DNA of 64,000 bases, taken from contig JAQWJJ010000008.1 of NCBI GenBank assembly GCA_029248405.1, forward strand, positions 1-64,000. Reading direction: 5' to 3'. The notes under the pieces were generated by a model. The model searched no databases, had not been told where the DNA came from, and worked only from the letters and a program-made list of their open reading frames with translations. Source of the DNA: Flavobacteriaceae bacterium. GTDB lineage: Bacteria; Bacteroidota; Bacteroidia; Flavobacteriales; Flavobacteriaceae. Position numbers and translations under genes: made by a program. Below are positions 1-7,631 of the stretch, piece by piece. Positions within the stretch are counted from its first letter, which is position 1. Every line of letters starts with the position of its first letter.

Positions 1-65
1 AGGGAAGTTAAGCCCGACTGCGCCGATGATACTGCATTCTTGTGGGAAAGTAGGTCGCCGCCTTC
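1..65 (+). rRNA. rrf: 5S ribosomal RNA, 3' part (5' end lies before the window)
   Basis: The first 65 bases match the 3' half of bacterial 5S rRNA: the GTTAAGCCC block, then the GCGCCGATGATACTGC block, then the closing GTAGGTCGCCGCC near the end. A strong terminator follows directly. The 5' part, and presumably the 16S and 23S genes, lie upstream of the window. The exact mature 3' end cannot be fixed by eye and may be a few bases off. Confidence 0.9.
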
Positions 66-69
66 TTCT

Positions 70-107
70 AAGGTCCGTTATTCTTGTAATAACGGACCTT
101 TTTTTTT
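70..107 (+). terminator. Rho-independent terminator of the rRNA operon
   Basis: A perfect 13-bp stem (arms 70-82 and 88-100) with a 5-base loop (CTTGT) is followed by a run of T to 107. It sits just after the 5S rRNA and should end the rRNA transcript. Confidence 0.93.
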
Positions 108-250
108 GCCCCCCCCTGAACAACCACGACAACAACAAAATATAACGACCAAAAAAGGCCTCCGATAGACCCTTGAGACCACGGAACATCATATATATAG
201 TGGCGCCCAGAATGGTTTTATTCCATTAAAAACATTTTTTGTATTTTAGG

Positions 251-268
251 ATCATCATCCATGATGAT
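251..268. promoter_or_regulatory. 18-bp perfect inverted repeat upstream of the first CDS (possible operator)
   Basis: ATCATCAT and ATGATGAT are exact reverse complements around a central CC. It lies 51 bases before the start codon at 320, within the roughly 210-base gap between the rRNA terminator and that gene. The gap shows no other clear feature, and I see no convincing TANNTTTG promoter in it. The repeat could be a protein-binding site or could be chance in AT-rich sequence. Confidence 0.3.
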
Positions 269-319
269 TTTGACAGCAATTTTGCTTGAGCATCTTCCAA
301 TAACTTCAGTCACAGTAAT

Positions 320-1678
320 ATGAACACTCACATCGCTTTTAGAACCAGTTTGATGGTCATTTTCATCAGTTTGATGACGCATATAACCCATGGACAAGAA
401 CGCATCGCAGTGATTCAAGAGCCCTTTGTGGTGCTTTTGGATCCCGCACAGGGTAACATTATCGACCCTACATTTATTGACTTGTCTGCACTCAATCCGG
501 GGACACCAAAGGATCTGCTTCAGGTTGGGGAGGAACTTTGGATCACAGATCAGATCGAGGACCGCATCGATCGGTTCGACCTGAGTGGCGTTTATATCGG
601 AGCTTTGTCTACAGGTTTTGACAACGTCAAAGGAATGGATATTGTCAATCAGACAGAAGTCTGGGTCACAAATTCGGGCAGCGCCAACGGGGCACCAGGC
701 CCATCAATTATTAGGTTAGATTTTAGTGGTAATAATTTGGGCTTTATCGACACCAACGGGGATACTGCCTTTGATGTTTTAGACACAGGCACTGAAGTTT
801 ACATCTCCTATATCAACACGGCTACAAGGATCGAACGACGGGACTACTCTGGTGTTCTAATTGACGACTTAGTGCCAACAGGGCAGGTCACTTTTATCCA
901 ACAAATGGCACTTCATCCAACAGGGGATACGGTATATGCTGCTGTGTTCAGTAATAATGGCGGCAATACCGCTGGGCTTTATGAATTCAGCAGGACTAAT
1001 GGCACCATTGTCAATTCTTGGGCAGAAGGCAGTCTTCGTGGTGTCATGCCTTTAGATGATGGGCAGTTGTTACTTAGCGCCGGTGGGGGCTATGGTGTCA
1101 AAATATTTGACCCGAGCACTGGAAGCACAACGAGTCTGTGGTCTACAGCCTCACAGTACATTTCTCGCGTAAATTTGGCACCTTGCAGCACCCCAGCAAC
1201 GCCGACTGGTCAGGCCAATCAAACCTTCAATCAGGGTGCTTTGGTTCAAGACATTATCGTGTCGCCAACGAATGTCGTTTGGTATGGCTCAGAAACAGAT
1301 GCCTTATCTGGTCAAAATCCTTTGCCAGGGGCCACGGAACTCGTCGATGGAGCCACGTACTACGCTGTTAACCTGGTGGATGGTTGTCCCAGTCTACCAC
1401 TAGGAGTGACCATTAGCTTGACGGTGTTGAGTATTTCTGAGCATGCGTCATTTGTCCTGAGTCTTTATCCAAACCCCGTAAAAACGAGCTTGAACATCAC
1501 CTCAGACCAGATCATACAAACGATTCAACTTCATAATGTTCTGGGGCAGCGATTGGAGCTGTTCAGCCCACAGCAACCGGGCGCCATTTTACCTCTTGCG
1601 CATTACACTCAAGGCACTTATTTTGTTAGTGTTACAACCGAAAAGGGCACACAAGTCATCTCGATTGTTAAGCAATAA
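320..1678 (+). CDS. Secreted beta-propeller-like protein with T9SS type A sorting domain
   Basis: This 452-residue protein starts with a signal peptide of about 26 residues (basic start, hydrophobic core, cleavage near HGQ-E). Residues of about 27-285 look like a repeated beta-propeller (NHL/YVTN-like) with short DRFDLSG- and RLDFSG-type repeats. A short Ig-like linker follows at about 290-365; it contains the VVWYGS and YYAVN patterns common in Bacteroidetes surface proteins. The last ~75 residues carry a T9SS type A sorting domain (YPNPV near its start, GTYFVSV near the end), so the protein should cross the outer membrane by type IX secretion and lose this tail. The ligand or substrate is unknown. 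It is convergent with the ZIP transporter gene, with 16 bases between the stops. Confidence 0.85.
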   Translation: MNTHIAFRTSLMVIFISLMTHITHGQERIAVIQEPFVVLLDPAQGNIIDPTFIDLSALNPGTPKDLLQVGEELWITDQIEDRIDRFDLSGVYIGALSTGFDNVKGMDIVNQTEVWVTNSGSANGAPGPSIIRLDFSGNNLGFIDTNGDTAFDVLDTGTEVYISYINTATRIERRDYSGVLIDDLVPTGQVTFIQQMALHPTGDTVYAAVFSNNGGNTAGLYEFSRTNGTIVNSWAEGSLRGVMPLDDGQLLLSAGGGYGVKIFDPSTGSTTSLWSTASQYISRVNLAPCSTPATPTGQANQTFNQGALVQDIIVSPTNVVWYGSETDALSGQNPLPGATELVDGATYYAVNLVDGCPSLPLGVTISLTVLSISEHASFVLSLYPNPVKTSLNITSDQIIQTIQLHNVLGQRLELFSPQQPGAILPLAHYTQGTYFVSVTTEKGTQVISIVKQ

Positions 1679-1694
1679 AAGGGCACGTGCGAGC

Positions 1695-2360
1695 TCACAA
1701 GAAAAAGGCAAGAATTGCGCCAGCCAAAATGGTCATTAATTTTAGGCTATTGAATTTATGGTCTTTACTGCTCTCAAACAAGATCGTAGTAGAAACATGT
1801 AAAAACACACCAATGGCTACGGCGTTGATATAATTCAGGTACGGAAGTATCGGGCTAAAATAAAGTGCCAAATAGGTGCCCAATGGGGTCATGCATCCAA
1901 ACAAGATCAAGAACAATAGCGTATGGATCTTACGGATATTGGCCTTAAGGAGATAAATACTCAGAATCAGAGCAATCGGCACCTTATGAACGACCACACC
2001 CAAAAGGACATGCTGACTATGGGCTACTGGAAATCCTTCAATAAAGGCATGTACCGACAAACTGATCAACAATACTAAAGGAAAATTATTAAGTGGCGCA
2101 TCATGATGCACATGGCCATGCTCAGCGCCCTTAGAAAAATAATCAAGGCCTATTTGCAACAACATACCTATGAGCAGCGCGACACCAACAGACTTTCCAC
2201 CATACTCAAAGGCCTGCGGCAACAATTCAAAAAAAGTGATGGACAACAAAAACGCACCACTAAAGGCCAGAAGATAAGCAATATTAGCGGATGTTTTTTG
2301 AAACCAAAGCGCACCAGCATAACCTGCTACAATGGCTAAAAATGGGAGTAAAAAGACCAT
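1695..2360 (-). CDS. ZIP family divalent metal transporter
   Basis: This 221-residue membrane protein is predicted to import zinc or a related divalent metal across the inner membrane. The ZIP signature is visible: a His-rich loop (HGHVHHD) between helices, then the HAFIEG motif and a later HKVPIALIL motif, whose His and Glu form the metal site in this family. About seven hydrophobic helices can be counted. The open frame reaches back to 2450, but that would overlap the divergent methyltransferase gene and cross its likely promoter. The ATG at 2360 (MVFLLPF) puts the first helix at the start and is preferred. Confidence 0.87.
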   Translation of the reverse strand: MVFLLPFLAIVAGYAGALWFQKTSANIAYLLAFSGAFLLSITFFELLPQAFEYGGKSVGVALLIGMLLQIGLDYFSKGAEHGHVHHDAPLNNFPLVLLISLSVHAFIEGFPVAHSQHVLLGVVVHKVPIALILSIYLLKANIRKIHTLLFLILFGCMTPLGTYLALYFSPILPYLNYINAVAIGVFLHVSTTILFESSKDHKFNSLKLMTILAGAILAFFL

Positions 2361-2373
2361 ACACACAATCTGA

Positions 2374-2401
2374 TTGGTCTGGCTAAAATAGGCTATTTTT
2401 G
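2374..2401 (+). promoter_or_regulatory. Bacteroidetes-type promoter for the RlmL-like gene
   Basis: TTG at 2374-2376, a 17-base spacer, and TATTTTTG at 2394-2401 fit the TTG/TANNTTTG consensus of Bacteroidetes sigma-A. The ATG at 2422 follows 20 bases later. Seen by eye only. Confidence 0.5.
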
Positions 2402-2421
2402 CAAAGAGGTAAAACAACATT

Positions 2422-3597
2422 ATGGGAAATAATTTTAGAATGATTGCCAAAACCCTTTACGGTTTTGAACCACTTTTAGAAAAGGAGCTTAGAGATCTAG
2501 GGGCATCATCGGTTGAAAAGGGGGTAAGGCACGTTTCCTTTATGGGAGACACAGGTTTTATGTACAAGGCAAATTTATGCTGTCGAACGGCGATTAAGAT
2601 CCTCAAGCCCATCCATACCTTTAACGTGTTTAAAGAAGAAGACCTCTACCAGAAAATATACGATTGTCCCTGGGAAGAGCACCTCACTTTTGACGGGACA
2701 TTGGCCGTAGACGCAACAGTGTTTTCTAAATACTTCACGCATTCTCAGTATGTAGCCCTGAAAACTAAAGACGCTATTGTTGATCGATTTAGAGATCAAT
2801 TCGGCGAAAGACCAAATGTTGATTTGCAGCGCCCCGATTTAAGGATCAACATACACATTGATCGAAATATTTGTACTGTATCATTAGACAGCTCCGGAGA
2901 ATCTCTGCACAAGAGAGGATATAAGTCTGAGGTGACTTTGGCGCCAATCAACGAAGTGCTCGCAGCAGGACTGATATTGAGCTCTGGCTGGCATGGGCAG
3001 TGTGACTTTTTGGATCCCATGTGTGGCAGTGGAACAATCGTGACGGAAGCGGCTATGATCGCTGCAAACATCCCACCCAATCTCAACAGAGATCGTTTTG
3101 GATTTGAAACATGGAATGATTTTGAGGTCGACCTTTTTGAGGTTATAGAAGCTTCGGCATTAAAACGGATCCGCGAAGTGACCCACAAGATTTATGGCTC
3201 CGACAAGGATCCTGCTGCCATTGCCAAAAGCAGAATCAATGTCGCAGGGGCAAATCTACAAGAGTTTATCGAATTAGACGCCCAAGATTTTTTTCAGAGC
3301 AAAAAAAGGGGCAACGACTATTTACACATCGTATTCAATCCACCGTACGATGAGCGTTTGAGTTTAGATGATGTGGCCCATTTTTATGGTCAGATCGGTA
3401 CGACACTCAAGCACGGTTATCCTGGTGCACAGGCGTGGATGATCACCTCTAATATGGAAGCCTTGAAATGTGTTGGCCTGAGGCCATCGCAAAAACTAAA
3501 AGTCTATAACGGCAAACTAGAGAGTCGCTTTGTCAAATATGAGCTCTATCAGGGCAGTAAGAAGCAAAAAAACTCAGAGCATTTGCCTAGCGCTTGA
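2422..3597 (+). CDS. THUMP-domain class I SAM-dependent RNA methyltransferase (RlmL-like)
   Basis: This 391-residue cytosolic enzyme is predicted to methylate a guanine N2, most likely G2445 of 23S rRNA by analogy with the N-terminal half of E. coli RlmL. Residues of about 1-160 form the ferredoxin-like and THUMP region. The methyltransferase domain shows the SAM-binding DPMCGSGT motif at about residue 197 and the catalytic NPPY motif at about 309. It lacks the second methyltransferase half (RlmK), as is usual outside gamma-proteobacteria. Its 3' end overlaps the convergent DUF6048 gene by 11 bases. Confidence 0.87.
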   Translation: MGNNFRMIAKTLYGFEPLLEKELRDLGASSVEKGVRHVSFMGDTGFMYKANLCCRTAIKILKPIHTFNVFKEEDLYQKIYDCPWEEHLTFDGTLAVDATVFSKYFTHSQYVALKTKDAIVDRFRDQFGERPNVDLQRPDLRINIHIDRNICTVSLDSSGESLHKRGYKSEVTLAPINEVLAAGLILSSGWHGQCDFLDPMCGSGTIVTEAAMIAANIPPNLNRDRFGFETWNDFEVDLFEVIEASALKRIREVTHKIYGSDKDPAAIAKSRINVAGANLQEFIELDAQDFFQSKKRGNDYLHIVFNPPYDERLSLDDVAHFYGQIGTTLKHGYPGAQAWMITSNMEALKCVGLRPSQKLKVYNGKLESRFVKYELYQGSKKQKNSEHLPSA

Positions 3598-4288
3598 GCA
3601 AGGGCAAATAATACGTCAGACTGTAGCCGTAGCCGACACCAAAAGCACTATAGTCATTTGTTTTATTGAATCCAGGCACGATCAAGTTATCGAAATTTTC
3701 AGGTTTGGTTTCATTGATCATGTGCTTGAGTTGGACATGAACCGATAAATAAAAATGGGACCATACCTCGGTCCTGATCGCCAAAATAAATTCTAACCAT
3801 CCTGCTGTCAAGCCAGTAAATTCTATAGGTTCTCTCCTGAGGACTGTAGGATAGGTTGGGTCGGTAGTATAAATCGGATAAGTCTCAAGGGTATTGGCAA
3901 AACGTGCAAGACCATAACGCAGACCCGTACTAATGGCATTGTCCATGCCCTTCCAATTGTTGTAGGCATTGAAGTCTGCACCAATTTTTATATAACTACC
4001 ATTGATTGCCGACCTGACTTGAGACTGGTCCCAGACCCGGTCTTCATAGCCCAATTCCATTGCGGCATAAAAACGCTTCGAGAAACGCAAATCACCCATT
4101 ACTTCAAAACCACTATAATCTGCGTCCACTGCTGTTCTTAACAACTTAGAAAGATCCCCACCAAAACGTATGCCGTAAGAGATCTTCGGTGCTGTTGTGT
4201 CCGGCACCACAAGATTGTGCTCTTGTGCCATCATCTGGACGCCACAGACAAGGCTAGTGGTATATAATAAGATGGATCTGATCTTCAT
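3587..4288 (-). CDS. DUF6048 family outer-membrane beta-barrel-like protein
   Basis: A 233-residue secreted protein with a signal peptide of about 22 residues ending at MMA-Q. The rest alternates short amphipathic strands with G/Y/F-rich turns and ends on an aromatic strand (YYLPLL), as outer-membrane barrels do. I recognise it as the DUF6048 family of Flavobacteriia; its function is unknown. The start at 4288 lies inside the preceding DUF6452 gene (35-base overlap), so translation is probably coupled. It is third in an rlmD-DUF6452-DUF6048 operon, an order I recall from other flavobacteria. Confidence 0.75.
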   Translation of the reverse strand: MKIRSILLYTTSLVCGVQMMAQEHNLVVPDTTAPKISYGIRFGGDLSKLLRTAVDADYSGFEVMGDLRFSKRFYAAMELGYEDRVWDQSQVRSAINGSYIKIGADFNAYNNWKGMDNAISTGLRYGLARFANTLETYPIYTTDPTYPTVLRREPIEFTGLTAGWLEFILAIRTEVWSHFYLSVHVQLKHMINETKPENFDNLIVPGFNKTNDYSAFGVGYGYSLTYYLPLLKR

Positions 4289-4742
4289 CCTCTAGATTTG
4301 GTGTTAATAAGTCCAAGTCCTGAATCCAACTCAAGGCATTGATTTCAATATCGATAGCCAGATTGGTGTATTGTGTTTTGAAACCACAGGCTCTATTGAC
4401 AAACTGTTCTGAACGCTGATAAAAGAAAGAAACTGTCATCACTTCTCGATTGATTGTGTCGCTTGCATTCTTTATCCAATAAAAAGCACTCTGGTCTGCC
4501 TCTGAATCCAAAGGCAATGACAAAAGTGATTCATTGAGGCCATTTTGCACAATTGTCGTATCATTATCAAGCAAATTTATGGAAAGATCTGTTACAGGCT
4601 TGAGGGCGTCACGGTCCAAATAATCCCTAAACTCAACTTGGAGCAATGGAGTAGTCGGTGTTTCCCCACTGCACAGATCGTCCTTGGTACAGGAAGTACC
4701 AAGAAAAAAAACAGACATCACCACAACTAATGCAACTCTCAT
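4254..4742 (-). CDS. DUF6452 family lipoprotein
   Basis: A 162-residue predicted lipoprotein. The hydrophobic signal ends in the lipobox LGTSC (Cys at about residue 18 from this start), followed by KDD. The body is a beta-rich domain of unknown function, recognised as DUF6452. The longest frame begins at 4748, but the ATG at 4742 gives an ATGA overlap with the stop of rlmD and a cleaner signal peptide, so it is preferred. Its pairing with DUF6048 suggests a lipoprotein and barrel partnership in the outer membrane; that is inference. Confidence 0.75.
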   Translation of the reverse strand: MRVALVVVMSVFFLGTSCTKDDLCSGETPTTPLLQVEFRDYLDRDALKPVTDLSINLLDNDTTIVQNGLNESLLSLPLDSEADQSAFYWIKNASDTINREVMTVSFFYQRSEQFVNRACGFKTQYTNLAIDIEINALSWIQDLDLLTPNLEDEDQIHLIIYH

Positions 4743-6157
4743 GTACACTTTATTTTCTCTAAAAGTACAACATTTTCGACATGATAGGTTTGTGGGAACA
4801 TATCCACAGCTTGCATTCTGATGATCTCGTAGTCGTCTTTCATCATGGCCAAGTCACGCGCCTGAGTGGCGCTATTACAGCTGACATAAACGATACGATT
4901 CGGCGCTAATGCCAGCAGTTGGGTCACAACGTCTTTGTGCATGCCGTCACGCGGTGGATCAGTGATGACCACATCAGGTGTGCCATTGGCTTGGATAAAT
5001 TCGTCTGTAAACAGATTCTTCATATCACCCACATAAAAAATAGTGTTGTCGATAGCATTGCGCTTGGCGTTTGCGTTGGCCGCTATAATAGCCTCTGGGA
5101 CAGCTTCAATACCGACTACTTTAAGTGCTTGATCAGCCAAGAATTGCGCTATGGTACCCGTTCCAGTATAAAGGTCGTAAACCAATTCTTTTCCTGAAAG
5201 CTGAGCAAAATCACGAACAACTTTGTAAAGGTGGTGGGCTTGTTGGCTATTGGTTTGGTAAAAAGATTTTGCATTGATGCGAAAAGAAAGGTGGCCCATT
5301 TGTTCTACAATATAATCTTGCCCCTTAAAACAATGAATGTCTTGATCATAGATGGTGTCGTTGCCTTTTTGATTGATCACATACAAAAGACTGGTCACTT
5401 TAGGAAACTGCTCCGCTATCGCAGAGAGTAAGGCCACACGCAATTCTGGATCATCTTCATAGAATTGAATCAAGACCATCCACTGCTCAAGTGTCGTATT
5501 GCGCAACATCAAACTGCGCAAATGACCATGCTGACCCCGTGGATCGAAAAAACGCAATCCAAGTTCTTCCGCCTTGTCCTTGACAAAGAGCCGAAGGGTG
5601 TTGCCCATAGGATCTTGTAAATGGCACTCTTCGAGATCAAGAATTTTATCCCAAAACCTTGGTATATGAAAGCCCAAGGCGTTTTTATTTTCTATAGATA
5701 CATTTTGCTCGATTTCTTCTTTGGTCAACCATTTGGCATTACTGAAACTATATTCCATCTTATTTCTGTAATAAAATGTTTCTGGTGCTGGAAGTATAGG
5801 GATGGCGTCGGGCAGAGTCAATCCACCAATACGCAGCAGATTCTGTTCGACTTCCTTTTGTTTGTAAAAAAGCTGGGTGTCGTAAGCCATGTGCTGCCAT
5901 TTACAACCACCACAGGTGCCAAAGTGCTTGCATATGGGCGCTACACGATGCTCAGAATATTCATGAAAGTCGATCGCATTGGCCTCGTAATATGCCTTGC
6001 GCGATTTTGTGGTCTGTACCGTCACGACATCACCGGGAATGGCATTAGGGATGAAAACAACCTTACCGTCTGGTGCTTTCGCAATGGATTTGCCTTTGGC
6101 GCCTGCATCAACCACTAATAGCTGTTCAAAAATCTTCTTTATGGATCGTTTTCGCAT
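4739..6157 (-). CDS. rlmD: 23S rRNA (uracil-1939-C5)-methyltransferase RlmD
   Basis: This 472-residue enzyme methylates U1939 of 23S rRNA using SAM. An N-terminal TRAM domain (about residues 1-60) is followed by the Fe-S cluster cysteines in CGGCKWQH near residue 80. The Rossmann methyltransferase domain has YDLYTGTGT for SAM binding, DPPRDGMH, and the catalytic cysteine in YVSCNSATQARD. The open frame extends to 6220, but the first 21 residues lack similarity to the family and the ATG at 6157 (MRKRSIKK) gives the expected start. It is first in the operon with the two DUF proteins. Confidence 0.9.
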   Translation of the reverse strand: MRKRSIKKIFEQLLVVDAGAKGKSIAKAPDGKVVFIPNAIPGDVVTVQTTKSRKAYYEANAIDFHEYSEHRVAPICKHFGTCGGCKWQHMAYDTQLFYKQKEVEQNLLRIGGLTLPDAIPILPAPETFYYRNKMEYSFSNAKWLTKEEIEQNVSIENKNALGFHIPRFWDKILDLEECHLQDPMGNTLRLFVKDKAEELGLRFFDPRGQHGHLRSLMLRNTTLEQWMVLIQFYEDDPELRVALLSAIAEQFPKVTSLLYVINQKGNDTIYDQDIHCFKGQDYIVEQMGHLSFRINAKSFYQTNSQQAHHLYKVVRDFAQLSGKELVYDLYTGTGTIAQFLADQALKVVGIEAVPEAIIAANANAKRNAIDNTIFYVGDMKNLFTDEFIQANGTPDVVITDPPRDGMHKDVVTQLLALAPNRIVYVSCNSATQARDLAMMKDDYEIIRMQAVDMFPQTYHVENVVLLEKIKCT

Positions 6158-6278
6158 GGCACAAAAGTAGCATCTTTCGCCAAATATTGTGGTCAAAAAT
6201 CCGTATTTTGCAGCTGACAATTTTGCTCATATTTGAGCCATTACAAAATTTTTACTGACCCACATAAAGCAATTAAAT

Positions 6279-7553
6279 ATGCAAAATGCCACTTCTGCCG
6301 CACAAAAGGCAATGGACCTCGAGAATAAATACGGAGCACACAATTACCATCCTCTGCCGGTGGTCTTGGAGCGGGGAGAAGGTGTTTTCGTTTGGGATGT
6401 CGATGGCAAGAAGTATTATGATTTTCTATCGGCCTATTCTGCAGTGAACCAAGGCCATTGTCATCCAAAGATTGTTCAGGCCATGAACGAGCAAAGTCAA
6501 AAATTGACGTTGACCTCGAGGGCTTTTTATAATGATAAATTAGGGCCTTACGAAGCTTATCTCTCCTCTTATTTTAAATTTGACAAAGCACTGCCCATGA
6601 ATACGGGTGCTGAAGCGGTAGAAACTGCGCTAAAAATATGCCGAAAGTGGGCGTACGAGCACAAAAACATTCCAGAAGGTCAGGCCCAAATCATTGTCTG
6701 TCGTAATAATTTTCATGGCCGTACCACAACGATCATTTCATTTTCGAATGATGCGACAGCGCAGGACAACTTCGGTCCCTATACGCCTGGTTTCATTATG
6801 GTTGATTATGACGACCTAGCAGCACTCGAGAATGCTTTGAAAAATAACAAGCATGTTGCAGGATTTTTAGTAGAGCCCATTCAAGGAGAGGCTGGTGTCT
6901 ACGTGCCTGCCAGTGACTATTTATCTCGAGCAGCCGAATTGTGTCATGCCCATGGGGTTTTACTCATTGCAGACGAAGTACAAACAGGTATTGCACGTAC
7001 CGGGCGTTTGCTGGCAACGTGTGGCTCATGCAGTTGTGCACAAAAGGACTGTAGTGGAACCCCGGAGGTGAAACCAGATATTTTGATCTTAGGCAAAGCC
7101 ATAAGCGGGGGCGCTTATCCTGTTTCTGTTGTTTTGGCCAATGACCACATCATGAACGTGATCACTCCAGGAACACATGGTTCTACATTTGGCGGCAATC
7201 CAGTTGCTGCTGCTGTGGCTATGGCGGCATTAGAGGTAGTCAAAAACGAAAGACTAGCCAATAATGCAGAGGAGCTAGGCCACTTATTCAGAGGCCTGCT
7301 TAATGACTATATCAAAACCAGCAATATTGTAGCTCTGGTTCGAGGTAAAGGTCTGCTCAATGCCATTGTGATCAACGATTCAGAAGATGGAGATACGGCT
7401 TGGAATATTTGTCTGCGACTCCGCGACAATGGTTTACTGGCCAAGCCGACGCACGGTAATATCATTCGTTTTGCACCACCGTTGGTCATGACCAAAGACC
7501 AACTCGAGGAGTGCGTCGGCATCATCACCAGAACGCTCACTGAATTTGAATAA
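6279..7553 (+). CDS. rocD: Ornithine--oxo-acid aminotransferase
   Basis: This 424-residue PLP enzyme transfers the delta-amino group of ornithine to 2-oxoglutarate, giving glutamate semialdehyde in arginine/ornithine breakdown and proline synthesis. Family features are [16 protein letters not shown] near the N terminus, the [12 protein letters not shown] motif, DEVQTG for cofactor binding, and the Schiff-base lysine in [10 protein letters not shown] Cys-rich insert (Cys 248, 251, 253, 258) sits just before [10 protein letters not shown], where the classic enzyme has a short loop; I recall similar inserts in other Bacteroidetes RocD. It is divergent from rlmD and ends at a strong terminator. 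Confidence 0.92.
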   Translation: MQNATSAAQKAMDLENKYGAHNYHPLPVVLERGEGVFVWDVDGKKYYDFLSAYSAVNQGHCHPKIVQAMNEQSQKLTLTSRAFYNDKLGPYEAYLSSYFKFDKALPMNTGAEAVETALKICRKWAYEHKNIPEGQAQIIVCRNNFHGRTTTIISFSNDATAQDNFGPYTPGFIMVDYDDLAALENALKNNKHVAGFLVEPIQGEAGVYVPASDYLSRAAELCHAHGVLLIADEVQTGIARTGRLLATCGSCSCAQKDCSGTPEVKPDILILGKAISGGAYPVSVVLANDHIMNVITPGTHGSTFGGNPVAAAVAMAALEVVKNERLANNAEELGHLFRGLLNDYIKTSNIVALVRGKGLLNAIVINDSEDGDTAWNICLRLRDNGLLAKPTHGNIIRFAPPLVMTKDQLEECVGIITRTLTEFE

Positions 7554-7579
7554 TACCCTAACCTTAAAAGGTGATCAAT

Positions 7580-7612
7580 AAAAAAGGAGCTGCGACAAGC
7601 AGCTCCTTTTTT
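7580..7612. terminator. Bidirectional terminator between rocD and the T9SS cargo gene
   Basis: A 14-bp perfect stem with arms at 7580-7593 and 7599-7612 and a GACAA loop, A-rich on one side and T-rich on the other. It lies between the convergent stops at 7553 and 7632 and can serve both genes. Confidence 0.9.
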
Positions 7613-7631
7613 ATATCATGACCATTGGGCC

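Noticed and set aside
218-418. 66-residue minus-strand frame over the start of the first CDS
   Set aside because: It overlaps the signal peptide of a clear secreted protein and has no recognisable content.
5621-6118. 165-residue plus-strand frame opposite rlmD
   Set aside because: It lies entirely antisense to the clear rlmD gene, with low-complexity Phe/Cys-rich sequence.
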